Of a stretch of DNA of 64,000 bases, positions 35,531 through 46,538 are shown one piece after another (position 1 is the first letter of the stretch; each line of letters starts with the position of its first letter). Below the pieces are notes generated by a model. It worked only from the letters and a program-made list of their open reading frames with translations, did not search any database and was not told the origin of the DNA. The translations under genes and the position numbers were made by a program. Source of the DNA: Datisca glomerata. Its lineage: Eukaryota; Streptophyta; Magnoliopsida; Cucurbitales; Datiscaceae. The stretch covers positions 571,151 to 635,150 of the forward strand of contig QANY01008329.1 in the NCBI GenBank assembly GCA_003255025.1. The letters run 5' to 3'.

Positions 35531-35608
35531 TAGACCCCACCAGATCAAACAAAGGAAAATAATCTATATTTATTCCTCCTTAACCAAGTCACATTTCAGA
35601 AATGGTAT

Positions 35609-35935
35609 ATGAAGATTCTGTTAGTAATCAAACTAGACTTCATCATCCTTATTGACGCCATTGTTCTAGTTGATAGTGGTGCATATATGAATTGCATTCA
35701 TGAAGGATCAATCCCTCTCAAATATTTTCATAAAATCACTCAATCTCTTACAAGTGCAAATGGTAATTCTATGAGAATTCATAATAAAATACCATAAGCG
35801 TCTATCTGCAAACAAGGTGTTTGCGTATCTGCTTCATTTGTGTTAATTAAGAACATGACACGAAATATCATCTTAGGCAATCCTTTTCTTAATTCTATTA
35901 TGCCTATCACCAGAATTGATACTTCAGGTATCTGA
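35609..35935 (+). pseudogene. Caulimovirid aspartic protease remnant
   Basis: The active-site block reads LVDSGAYMNCIH (about 35659-35694) with Asp-Ser-Gly intact. ASFVLIKNMTRNIILGNPFL (about 35830-35890), after a stop at 35796-35798, is the C-terminal part including the ILGNPF loop. It leads into the protease-RT linker, which is duplicated further right. Confidence 0.68.
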
Positions 35936-36236
35936 GATTACCTTTGAATTCATAACAAAATCATATACAAAAGAAGTTGATCTTATAAGACATCTGATTG
36001 ATAATAAAACAAATCTATTAAACTTGCTACAGAAAGATATACACTTTCTGACTATTGATCAACGTATACAACAACCAGTAATACAGAATAAAATAAAAAT
36101 AGTTCTACAAGGATTCAAATAAAAAATTTGTAGTCATATCCCTAATGCTTTTTGGGATAGGAAGAAACATATTATCTCTACTCCAGACTTTAATGAGAAA
36201 AATATTTCTACTAAGTCTAGACCTAGTCAAATGAAA
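35891..36236 (+). repeat. Protease-RT linker, copy A of a duplicated segment
   Basis: This segment (attctattatgcctatcac ... agacctagtcaaat) recurs at 37073-37442 in the same orientation. Copy A lacks a stretch of about 20-25 bp and one of about 9 bp that copy B keeps. Both are broken by stops. Confidence 0.88.
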
Positions 36237-36289
36237 AAGTAATAATTAGAATTATGCAAAACCAAAATTGAATCTCTCTTACAGAAAAA

Positions 36290-37070
36290 TTAATTAAACC
36301 CAGCAAATCTCCATGGAGTTGTACTGGTTTCTATGTCAATAAACATGCTGAAATTGAAAGAGGATCACCTAGGTTAGTGATCAATTACAAACCGCTTAAT
36401 GATGCTTTACAATGGATTAGATATCCTATACCCAATAAAAAAGATCTGCTTGACAGACTTTATGATTATGTATTTTCTCAAAGTTTGATATGAAATCAGG
36501 CATTTGGCAAATCCAAATAGCTGAACAAGACAGGTATAAAACTGCCTTTGTCTTACCCTTTGGCCATTACGAATGGAATGTGTTACCATTTGGTGTTAAA
36601 AATAGTCCTTCTGAATTTCAACATATCATGAATGATATCTTTAATGCTTACACTGCCTTTAGTATCTATTACACTGATCATGTCTTAATCTTTTCATCAT
36701 CTATAGATCAGCATCTTAAACATCTGAATATTTTCAAGCATGACATTATTAGAAATGGCTTAGTTTTATCTGCAAGTAAAATAAAAATCTTTTAAACAAT
36801 AGTAAGATTTCTAGGCCATAATATTTCTAATGGCACGATAATCCCTATTAACCGTAGTATTGACTTTGCATCAAAATTTCTAGATAAAACTCAATTACAA
36901 AGATTTTTAGGGAGTCTTAATTATATCTGTGATTTTTACCCGCAATTAGCACATGATACTTCTCTTCTGAAATGCTTGCTTCCTCAACCTAAAGATTTAC
37001 TGGGTCTAATTAATTTTTTCTGTAAGAGAGATTCAATTTCAATTTTGCATCATTCTAAATATTCATTTTT
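36290..37070 (+). pseudogene. Caulimovirid reverse transcriptase remnant
   Basis: N-terminal blocks (SPWSCTGFYVNKHAEIERG, then RLVINYKPLNDA) run to a one-base shift near 36480, after which KFDMKSGIWQIQI and PFGHYEWNVLPFGVKNSPSE continue. The catalytic block reads YTDHVLIFS (about 36670-36696), where YxDD is expected, so the second Asp is His. A stop at 36793-36795 precedes RFLGHNIS and LQRFLGSLNYICDF. RNase H is cut off by the duplicated linker at 37073. Confidence 0.78.
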
Positions 37071-37072
37071 TC

Positions 37073-37442
37073 AATTCTATTATGCCTATCACTAGAATTG
37101 ATACCTCAGATATCCATACCGTTATGAATAAATATGAGATTACCTTTGAATTCATAACAAAACTGTATACAAAAGAAGTTGATCTCATAAGACATTTGAT
37201 TAATAATAAAATAAATCAGTTAAATTTGCTACAGAAAGAAATACACTTTCTGACTATTGATCAACGTAGACAACAACCAGCAATATAGAATAAAATAAAA
37301 CGATTCTACAAGAATTCAAATCAGAAATCTGTAGTGATATCCCTAATACTTTTTGGGTTAGGAAGAAACATATTATCTCTTTACCATATCATCCAGACTT
37401 TAAAGAGAAAAATATTCCTACTAAGTTTAGACCTAGTCAAAT
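37073..37442 (+). repeat. Protease-RT linker, copy B of a duplicated segment
   Basis: Direct repeat of 35891-36236 placed just after the truncated RT/RNase H. Copy B keeps the longer linker, so it derives from a separate viral copy and not from simple duplication of copy A as it now stands. The viral similarity ends here at agacctagtcaaatta. Confidence 0.88.
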
Positions 37443-37766
37443 TATTTATATATAGGTATGAGGGATAACATTTATGGATATTTTTGGAATAACATTTATG
37501 GGGATAACATTTGTTGAGAGAGAGAGAGAGAGAGAGACCGAGATGTGGGAAAGAGATAGAGAGATTTTAGGAAAAAAATTATAACATTTGTGGAGTTCCT
37601 ATTTTTTTAAGTTTGTTAGATATAATAAATGTGCATAATAGGAAGATATATAGTGGGCTCATTATTTTTTATGAATATGAAAATAGTTGTTAATTTTATA
37701 TTATGTTTCTAAACAATGTCTAGAGGGGTATAAAGCCCAAAAGATATAGACAAATAAAAAGGCCCA
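37443..37766. other. Spacer with GA microsatellite
   Basis: Contains a short direct repeat (ggataacatttatgg twice near 37466-37507) and a gagagaga run at 37516-37536. No gene seen. Confidence 0.6.
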
Positions 37767-37977
37767 TAACTTGTTCTACATAACCAAGATCCATACAGGA
37801 GCATCTTCCAACCATCAGAAATAGGGGTGTTCAACGATCGATCTGGTCGGATTTTTGGAGGAAAACAAGATCAGACCAAAAACCACGGTTCTCCTATATG
37901 GAAGATCGAACCTACCATATATCTGAAAAAAATCCAGACCGACCAGATCGAGAATCAACAGTCGATTCGGACGAACT

Positions 37978-38455
37978 AAGGGAGAGGGAGAGGGACTGAG
38001 CCGAGGGAGAGGTAGAGGCGAGAGGAGGTGAGAGGGACTAACCATTGAGGAATATGGACTGAGTTGGGGGAGAGGGAGAGGCGAGAGGTAGTCTGAGCTG
38101 AGGGAGAGGGAGAGGCAAGAGGATGCGAGAGGGAGAGGTGAGAGAAAGTCTGAGCTAAGGGAGAGGGAGAGGTGAGAGGCAGTATGAGCTGAGAGAGGGA
38201 TTGAGCTAAGGGAGAGGGAGAGGCGAGAGGAAGTCTGAGCTGAGGGAGAAGGACTAAGGTAAGAGAGAGGGAAAGGTGACAGGAGGCGAGAGGGAGAGGT
38301 GAGGTGAAAGGCGAGAGGCAATCTGAGCTGAGGGAGAGGGACTGAGTTGAGGGAGATGGAGAGGCAAGAGGAGGCGAGAGGGACTGACTGAGCAGTCTAA
38401 GCTGAGGGAGAGGGAGAGTCAAGAGGTGGCGAGAGGGAGAGGCAAGAGGGACACA
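37978..38455. repeat. GA-rich minisatellite (right, purine strand)
   Basis: About 480 bp of gagagg/gctgagggagagggactgag variants, the inverted counterpart of 30025-30575. Nearly pure purine on this strand. Open frames on the minus strand are compositional only. Confidence 0.9.
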
Positions 38456-38483
38456 AAGATTTCACTTCATTTAACCTAAAATC

Positions 38484-38487
<4 letters not shown>

Positions 38488-38526
<39 letters not shown>
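38488..38526. repeat. AT dinucleotide microsatellite
   Basis: About 19 uninterrupted AT units at the boundary between the shared element sequence and the mitochondrial-like block. Confidence 0.9.
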
Positions 38527-38530
<4 letters not shown>

Positions 38531-38544
38531 CGATCAGATCAGCA

Positions 38545-39890
38545 CATTTAGTGAAGCAAAGAGCAGAAGCATTTGCCGCGCACTCAATCCAATGAGCAAG
38601 CACATAAGCAAGATGAATCTCTTTCTCTTTATGTATTAAATTATGCAATCAAGGCTAAAGCATATACATATAGAGAGAGGGGTAAAAGAAATATGTGCCA
38701 GTTAGAGAAGAATTTCGAGGATTTGCCGGCGGTATTTGATTAAAATAGTGTGGTACGAATGACTTTCTTTAATTCTACCCCGAAGAATACATTCTAGTAA
38801 CTTCTAACTTTATTGAATCAACTGCCCTTGAATACAATGCCCCTCTTTTAAAAAAGAACTAGAAATGGGTTTACCTATCCAGTGGAATATCCTGACTATA
38901 TCTTAATCTCCATCCATTCTTTTCCCTGCCACCGCTTCCTCATCAAAGACCATGACCAAGTATTACCAATTCCCATCGACAAAGCAAGCATCTCCACTGG
39001 AACGGGAATAACAATCAAAGTCATCGTCAACAAGTTATCCATCTCGTACCTTTTCTAACCTCGTGGGCTTGGATTCGTCTCCGTCTCAACTGTCTTCCCT
39101 TCGCGTACTCGTATGCCCCCCCCCCCCCCCTTTACTAATTGTTATGATGACCAGTAAGAGGAAGCAAGATAGTCATATTAGCCAGAGCACCCTAAACCGA
39201 AAACAACAAGACCAACCAAAGAAATAGGAATAGAAAACGGGACTCGATCGAACACATCAATATACATTTCCTTTCTATCAACTAAAGTCTGTTCGTTTCC
39301 CCTGTAAAAATTAAATGGCAAGAACTCATCTCGGGCAAGAACCCCTCAATAACTCATTTCATGGATAAAGAAATTCATCACTGCGAGTTGGTCCACTAAG
39401 AGTGAACAATTAGATTTGACTAAAGAAGCTAAAGGAGAACAATCTTATCTTAAGAGTCAATCAAATGAACATGAACGAGTTGGTCCACTTGCTAATCAGC
39501 TTTGATTAAGTACGGCGATTGTTCGAGTAGGTCCTATCGGCTTGACCTCTTTTCGTCGGTAAATCATCACTCTTTGTCATCTGTTAAAAAATCCATATAC
39601 TTACTGGAGTCGTCGAAGTTCTTGCTGAAACAAGCACGAAGAAAGGGTTAGGAAATAACTCGTATCAGGAGAGGAGTAGGAGACACACTGTATGACTTTT
39701 TGTAGGAGCAAGCCAGCTTTGGTAGTGATAGTAGCTTCAAAGGAATTGGTAGTATGTCTTGAATAGGAAAGCATTCAAAATGTATGAACTCAACCCATGT
39801 TCAAGAGCTTGAACAATGAAGTGAAAGGCTTGACTTTAGAGTTCGATCTGGTTTTCATCATTTTCGACAGAAAGAAGGGAAAAGAAAGAC
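38545..39890. other. Probable mitochondrial DNA insertion (NUMT)
   Basis: Compared with its surroundings this block is noticeably richer in G and C, has few AT runs and reads like plant mitochondrial intergenic DNA (ccaccgcttcctcatcaaag, gtcctatcggcttgacctct, gaataggaaagcattcaaaa). It contains a run of 16 C near 39115-39130. No complete mitochondrial gene was recognised, so the assignment rests on style and composition. It replaces the sequence expected from the related left copy. Confidence 0.5.
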
Positions 39891-39993
39891 CGAACTGACC
39901 ATTAACAAAAAAATCGTCCAAGTCAATCAATTTCTGTTCAAACTGGTTTAGATTAAATGGTTTAGACGATTTTTGAACACCCCTAATCAGAAC

Positions 39994-40640
39994 CTCTATA
40001 TTTTACAAAGAAGATGCAAGCCGGTTGGAGAAGAGAGTGAGCGCAGGCGCACTTTTAGCTCTATCGACCGTCGACTCGCACAAATACTTCCTGTTCAAAA
40101 GAGGAAAAAAACGAGGGGACCGCAAAACAAAGTTGATGGCCATATGGTACACGGTGCTAAGTCGCCATCTTAGGCAGACACAAAAACGTCGATAATCAAT
40201 CCTCTTAGCACAGAGAAAATATTATTGGCGCTAAAAATCAAGTGCAACGGAAGGAGAAGTCTGCCATTTTACGCTCTCTACAAGAGACGAAGTGCAAGGT
40301 AGAAGGGAGGAGCAATCCAGGAAGAAACTCTATTGAAGCTAACCAGTTGAAGCTTCCATGCTTTGAAGAAAACTAAGCAAACCTGTCTCTAAAACATCCT
40401 CCTCTCCGTAGCTTTTCTCTAGTCTATTTCATGTTGTAATTTAAACGTAAGACCCATAGGCAAAAAGTTATAAATCTAAGGCATTGGACTGTTCATCTTC
40501 TTCAACCCAGTAAATCCAGAGGAAAAACCATCTTTCGAACCATATCGATCCAACTCTCATCCAAACCATACTCACCCGTGCTCAAACATTCCCTTCATTT
40601 CTCTCATGTGTTTCATAATATAGCGAAGGCAATGGAGTCT
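39994..40640. other. Moderately GC-rich non-coding stretch
   Basis: Composition stays higher than in the AT-rich DNA that follows. Short open frames do not match families I know. It may be another organellar or repeat-derived piece; no ends were found. Confidence 0.3.
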
Positions 40641-40650
40641 ATAGACTTTA

Positions 40651-40706
40651 AGATGTTATTCGGTTATACAAGATGTTATTCGGTTATACAAGATGTTATT
40701 CGGTTA
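40651..40706. repeat. Three tandem copies of a 20-bp unit
   Basis: The unit agatgttattcggttataca is present exactly at 40651 and 40671, with a third copy at 40691 matching for 16 bases. Recent slippage is likely. Confidence 0.92.
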
Positions 40707-40719
40707 ATTTCTTGCATTT

Positions 40720-43196
40720 ATTTTCATTAACTCTCTTTATCTTCGTTTACATTTAAATCTTCATTATTTGATCGTGAGAAGGGATTGAGGACCATTTTCA
40801 ATATAAGCTCAGACTGTGAAAACGTCTCGGGCTTAGTTTCTCATTCGAACCTCTCACTCTGATTTTAATGATACGAAGCTTCTACTATTCATCTTCTTTC
40901 CCAAAATAAAATTCTAGGCATTCCGTATCGGCCCATAATTCCAAGCAAAGACTCAAAACTTACTATTCTAGTTCATTTTGGGTGTTTCTAAAAACTTTAT
41001 TTTGTTAAATAGTGATTATAATAATTAACAAAATAACTGTTTTAACAAAAGTTAATAAAATTATACTACATTACTGTAATAACTCATCAACTATATTTAT
41101 TTCAATATCATTAATTAATAACTAATTAAATGATTTTTAATTTTTAATGATCAGAAAGAGTTATTCATTTAGGTTATTTAAAGGCTAAAGGATTGAATTA
41201 CTATATTTAATTATAAATAATATATTATTATTATTATTTTCATATATACATAATTCATTACAAATAATAAGTATTTACTATTATTAGTACAATATATGTG
41301 ATTATATATTTTTGAATATTAATATATATTTTTATTATTCTTATCATACAGTCAAATAACCGACACTACTAATATTATTGGTAATAATCTTTTTATTATT
41401 TTTAATGTAATTTATGTAAACAATTATTATCATGGTGTAATCATAATTTTTTTATTAATTTAGTGAAATAATTATTATAAATTCATAAATAGTTATAATA
41501 ATCTCTGTATAAGTAATTATTGTAATCCATATAAATATATATATATATATATNTCTATTTATTCTGAATTCATATTTATTTATTTTATTATTAAATATAT
41601 ACTTATCTAAAAATCATAACTAATTCCCTCTAAAAACAAGGGATTGCTCAATCTTTAAAAAATATGTATTTAATGAAAACTTATATAACTAATTATAGGA
41701 GAAAGTATTTAGAAATAATTATTTTCATTAATTAAATAAGTACTTATAGAAATAAAATGGATCAATAAATATATTAGATATAAGTAATAAAATAATTACA
41801 TAGTTCAAAGTATTCTTATTTTGTCATATGATATATCTCAATATATAATAAATTTTTGTGCATTTTGTGTTATAAATGAAAGTGTGTTAAATCAATATTT
41901 TTGATATTATTAGTGATAATCAGGTTTTTATATATATCATTTATATATTATTTTTTTACCAATTTTTGGTATTATTAGTCTCACAATTTTATTTTGTTTA
42001 GATAAGAAAATTTAAAGACCTTTCTTTAAATTTGTTAAAGAACAATTCAGTTAGATTTTTAAAAATTAAAAAATTACTTGTAGATGATGCATGACTATCT
42101 TTAGTCATTTATTTACTCTATAACAAATATTTTAATAACAATTGTCTTAGAGAATGATGGAGTGAAAATATAAAGTTATGGTAAAATTAACTTGGTTATT
42201 AATTTAATTATTTTTTAAAATGGCTAAAAATTATAACACCCTACTAGAATGGTTAAATGCTACCATTTTCGTTTATTTTGCAAGTCCATCCTCCGTGACC
42301 CATCATCCAAAACGTCTCTCAACAACACGTTTCATCATTATCTGGTAATTGTTTTCAGGAGAATTTTGGGGAAAACTTTGAGATCTTATTTACCCTTTTA
42401 ATGAAAAGTTAACTCGTTTTAAGTGGATTAAGTTCATGCAGATAATAAAAATAAATAACAGATGTAGATGACAATTGTTAATTGCTACTGATTTGTAAAT
42501 TTATGAAAAAAATTGACAAAATTAAAACTTTGGGATAAAAAATTAACAACAAGCTCAAACTTTGGTAGTCTCAAATGTATTTACCCTATTACTCACGTCT
42601 GTCTCACAACTTGATTATATTACATATAAAAGACCGATGCTACAATGCGTGTGACCAGGACTAGGATTGTTAGCCTAGTTCATCATAATGAGGTTTTATC
42701 TTCTTGATTTAGTATTCGATTCTTTGTAAAATTTTCATTCTCCTATAAAAAAAATAATAGTGTGTGACGAGAGCAATAAGCTAGTCACGCTTCTTGATTC
42801 CATGTTGCCTTACTATTGTTAAAGTGTGTGATGAGAGGGGAAGAGTTTGGGTATTTTTATTAAAACGTGAAATTATTGGCATTGCTTGAAATGCATTAGG
42901 AACTGAGGAAATTCTTAATACCAAAGTCTAATGAAATATAGATTGAAAATTATTTAAACTTGAACAAGGTTTTCTTTGGTGGAATCGTACTAAATTTCAG
43001 CACCATCTGGTTGCTGACTGTCTGCATATACTACTAAAAGTCAATAAGATTCTCTGACATGTTTACGGTTGAGGAATTCAGATTGACTCATGTTATGTTG
43101 AATATGAACTGATGTTTAATCTGACCCGTTAGCTTAGGTCTCAACAGTGCAAATCGACTTAAAAAAATATTCTTCCAGATTTATGTAAAAAAATAT
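40720..43196. other. AT-rich intergenic DNA with an N
   Basis: Long AT-rich region with no supported gene. A tatata run with a single N at 41553 marks an unresolved base. A small positive-strand match to organellar or element DNA was looked for and not seen. Confidence 0.5.
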
Positions 43197-43870
43197 TCTT
43201 TCATATTTCAAGTTAGTCATTTTCTCATGTATTGAAATATTCACACTTTATATTGTATAGTACATAGGTAACTTGAGGACCATAGACCCATAATTCTAAG
43301 TTCTAATAAACTAAATTATTAATTAAACTCTTTAATTAAATAATCTTATTTATTAATTATATTATTACTCCATTATAAATATGAAATTACACTCTTAATA
43401 ATTACATAATATATTTATAGAGTATTCTCGCGTAGTCCATTGATATAATCACTTCATATATTTCTGTCATCAAATTATTGGTTCGTAAGTTAGAGTTGGT
43501 CAAAATTATCGTTTAACCTTTCTAATTACCTATTGATCTTTATGTATCATTAATTCACTAGTGTTTGGTCAATTTATAATCATATTATAAATTTGAGCTC
43601 AATAACCATTTAGTTTCAGAATTAATACTTAAGGGAACTAATATACGATGTGTTAGGAAAATTTGAATTCTAAATCTTGTAAGATATTCTCAGCCATCAA
43701 TGTCACTGAATCTCCAAAACAAAAGTCATTAGCATATTTTACAAACAAATCTTAACGAGTGAATCAAAAGATTCAATAACTTGCATAGGTATTTATGACT
43801 ATTCAGGATTCAGAGTGATCTACATATGATCATCAGTTTTGACGTGTATTAAATATTTATGATAAACGAT
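43197..43870 (-). repeat. Detached fragment of the long copia LTR
   Basis: Collinear with about 21710-22390 of the 3' LTR at 20847-22756: agtcattttctcatgtattgaaatattcaca, the regularly spaced attaattaaactctttaatt, tttgagctcaataaccattt and tctccaaaacaaaagtca all match with moderate divergence. Neither LTR end is included, so it is a fragment of another copy. Confidence 0.85.
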
Positions 43871-43934
43871 AAGTTAACAAATTGATAATAGAGGAATCAA
43901 ATGGTGTTCTCAGAATAAACATAATAATAGTAAA

Positions 43935-44663
43935 GACAGAAGTGGGCTAGGCTTTAGAGATTTTGAAGCTTTTAAATCTGCCTTCTGAGTAAAACGAGCT
44001 TGGAACAATTATGTCAATCATAACGGTCTTTGCTCTAGGATTCTTGAAGGTTTGTATGATCCTCACTCTGATTTTTTTTATGTTAACTGTCATAAATAAC
44101 TCTTGGGTACCGAAAAATATCTGTCATGGAAAGGATATCATTAATAAATATGCTTTAGAGTTGAAATGGTAGCAACATTGACATTTGGGATAATAACTGA
44201 AATCCTAACTATGATTCTATCTCTATCTTTAAAAATCATAGCTTTAATAAAGTTTTTGATCTTATTTCGGGTAATACCTTTACTTAGAATAGGCACGCTG
44301 TTTCTCAACTTTTCCTCCATGGATTATGCATAAAATCTTATCTATTCAGTTAGCAGGCCCTAATTTTGAGGACTGCCTCATTTGGTCATTCTGCAAGAAT
44401 GGCATCTTCGGTGTAAAATCAAGTTATAGTTATTTTTTATGATAAGCTCTTTTCTTTAGGCCTTAATTCCTCTACCTCTTATACTAGTATGCTTGAATTC
44501 TGGAAATTGATCTGGTATGTTAAAGCTTCCAAAAAAATCAAGCTTTTCATGTGGAAAGTTTTATCTGACTATCTTCCCACCAAAAGTAATTTATGCTTTA
44601 CGAAAATCATTTGTAATAGCTATTCTCCAATATGTGAGAATCATGATGAATCTATCGATCATC
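43935..44663 (+). pseudogene. LINE (non-LTR retrotransposon) C-terminal fragment
   Basis: Pieces in several frames match the region after the RT of plant L1-type LINEs: GLGFRDFEAFKSAF and RAWNNYVNHNG at the left, then the zinc-finger-like FWKLIWYVKASKKIKLFMWK and CENHDESIDHLL (44492-44663). Several stops are present (such as 43988 and 44092). The second copia element begins right after HLL, so this LINE was interrupted there. Confidence 0.75.
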
Positions 44664-45164
44664 TGTTAGATCTTTAATCCAATGTTAGATTTATATATAA
44701 AATAATTATATGTTGCAGACTGTCAGATAAAATCAAACTCAATTAAAAGTGATCAACCAAGATTTGGACAGTTGAGGTTTTAATGTATCTGATAGGTTGT
44801 GGACCATTTAATGTGTAGAGACTTTAGGATAATTTCTATTTTTATGATGGGCTAAAATAAAAATGTCAAAAGATAAATTATATATAAGTGGTTATGATCT
44901 TTAGGTCCCACAATAACGAAAAATCATTTTATTCTCCCTAATATCATCGTTAGAGAGAAAATTGAGAGGCTTGATCAAAGGGAACTATCGACTAGAGAAT
45001 CGTGTAGATTTGGAAAGCTAACCGCTCGACTCTTAACATCGATCTATTGTCATGGATTTAGGTACACTTTTACTCTATAATTATTTTAATTCTTGGTGTG
45101 TTCAACATGAGATCTTGGAGTTTTATATGATACAGTTTATATCAAAAGGGATTTTGAACTAACA
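44664..45164 (+). repeat. 5' LTR of the second copia
   Basis: Begins TGTTAGATC and ends AACTAACA, followed two bases later by TGATATCAGAG (45168-45178), a primer site for initiator-Met tRNA with one change. Length 501 bp. Aligns with 50579-50981 (for example ctgataggttgtggac and agagaatcgtgtagat). Confidence 0.87.
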
Positions 45165-45329
45165 AGTGATATCAGAGTTATTTATTTTGAATCATTGAGA
45201 ATCAGAATTAAGTTTTAGATTCATGATTATATGTCTTTATATGTTTATGTTTTGGAGTTGTTGAATTTGATAACTGTATGACAATTTATAAGATTTGAGA
45301 ACAGTATTTTCTTTTCTATGGTATTTTTC

Positions 45330-45830
45330 AATATATATTTGTTTAAATTCGGACCGTCGGCCAGCGTTATGCCAGTATGCAACAGGGGACCGGTGCGGTG
45401 GAATGTCCGTGCCAACAAGGCAAAGCGGCGGCCTTCTGGCCGCAGCGATAAGGAAAAGTTGCGGCTACGAGAGAAAGTCGCGCCCTGGTCGTGGCTGCCT
45501 GCCAGAGTCGCGACGCGAAGGGCTAGCGACCATGGCCGTCGATCCCTTAAGAGAAGAAACCCTAGGATTTACATGTTCACAGGTCATGGGTCGACCCGCG
45601 ATCATGTGGATCAAGTGTGGGCAGAAGCCCACAACTGAAAGTTCTTAAAAAATATTTGGTGATGCTGTGGGCTAAGCCCACAGCACATGGGTGATGCTGC
45701 GGGCTAAGCCAGCAGCACAACACAAGAGGCTGGGTCTTCCCCAGCCCACAAAGGAGATGCTGTGGGCAAAGCCCGCAGCACACAGTGGGGCTGGGTAGTT
45801 TCCCAACCCCTCCACGTATATATATATATA
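45330..45830 (+). other. GC-rich leader block of the second copia with a hairpin array
   Basis: Within AT-rich surroundings, 45350-45815 is strongly GC-rich. From 45616 to 45810 it contains six consecutive stem-loops: gtgggc/gcccac (45616-45632), an 11-bp perfect arm pair tgctgtgggct/agcccacagca (45663-45685), a weaker one at 45695-45716, ggctggg/cccagcc (45728-45746), tgctgtgggc/gcccgcagca with one wobble pair (45758-45780), and a gggg-ctggg/ccca-cccc stem (45787-45810). Position between primer site and gag suits an RNA structure for packaging or dimerisation; this role is inferred. The open frames here are compositional. Confidence 0.7.
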
Positions 45831-46538
45831 TATATATTAATATAAATAAAAAATTATTTTAATTATTTATAAATTAATTAATTTTACAAACACTTATTAA
45901 ATTAATTTTAGGGATCGTAAAATTAATTTTAATTTAGAAATTTTTAAATAAATTGTTTTGATTATTTTTAGTTTTTGGTTAAAATAATTTTCAAACAATT
46001 TTTAAGGATTATCAAATAAATTGTTTTGAATTTTTTTACCGATCTTTTAGTTAAAATAATTTCAGAATAATTTTTTTAAAGATCATAAAATTAATTGTTT
46101 ATCAATGAATTTAAGGTTTAATTTCGGTACAAATTTTAAATTTGAGCATTAGTTGAAGCAATATGTCGGCAATGCGACAACTCTTGTAAAAATTAATTTA
46201 TCTTGAAATAGAAAAGGTTATGTGTGCATGTAACTTATATAAATATTTATCGGCCCAAAGAAATATAATTATTTGACAAAATAACATGTGCTTCTGTAAT
46301 AATAAATACGTGATAATTATTTGGTTTTACATGTGAACAATAAATCAGCCCAAATGAAAGTTTCTTGTTTGACATGTTATTTATCATTAGTGTTTTATTA
46401 CTACACCAAGATATTACTTACAAGTTAATAATTTTGGTCAAAGTCATAATATTAATGGAGTGCTCGGTGTCTTGAGATGGATTATTTTTTTACTTTTGTT
46501 TGGATTTATTATTGTTTTAGGTTTTATGTGAACTTATT

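Larger units (their letters stand above)
33430..37442 (+). mobile_element. Endogenous caulimovirid (pararetrovirus) fragment, rearranged
   Basis: Order seen: an N-terminal coiled/charged region, coat-protein-like region, zinc-knuckle region, a 30-bp tandem repeat, aspartic protease, RT, and then a second copy of the protease-RT linker. No integrase and no LTRs are present, and the RT is the kind followed by an RNase H in plant pararetroviruses, which fits Caulimoviridae. Frames are broken by many stops and shifts. The movement protein and a complete RNase H are not visible. Genus is not resolved; a petuvirus-like relative is possible. Not functional. Confidence 0.75.
37767..38531 (-). repeat. 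Right arm of a large inverted repeat
   Basis: Complement of 29980-30790, including flank outside the TIR (gttctacataaccaagatcc, catcttccaaccatcagaaa), the TIR, the purine-rich minisatellite and the atttcacttcatttaaccta segment. Similarity ends in the AT run near 38531. Confidence 0.75.
37822..39985. mobile_element. hAT-like element containing mitochondrial-like DNA
   Basis: The ends are TAGGGGTGTTCAA (37822-37834) and TTGAACACCCCTA (39973-39985), a perfect 13-bp inverted repeat. The flanks are ATCAGAAA (37814-37821) and ATCAGAAC (39986-39993), an 8-bp target duplication with one mismatch, as expected for hAT elements. Size 2164 bp. No transposase frame is present; contents are a purine-rich minisatellite, an AT run and a block that looks mitochondrial. 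It would have to be moved by a transposase from elsewhere. Confidence 0.75.

Noticed and set aside
35370..35552. Minus-strand frame with repeated KFDLADLVKS
   Set aside because: Antisense of the viral 30-bp tandem repeat.
37815..38422. Two overlapping Ser/Pro/Leu-rich frames on the minus strand, 168 and 148 codons
   Set aside because: By-products of the GA minisatellite, despite their length.
39973..40173. 66-codon frame across the right end of the hAT-like element
   Set aside because: It spans the TIR and flanking DNA and resembles no known protein.
40651..40706. Regular short repeats resembling a CRISPR array
   Set aside because: Units abut without spacers and the context is a plant genome; simple tandem slippage.
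45295..45648. 117-codon and 106-codon overlapping frames in the GC-rich leader
   Set aside because: Two frames are open at once because the block is GC-rich; neither matches a known family.
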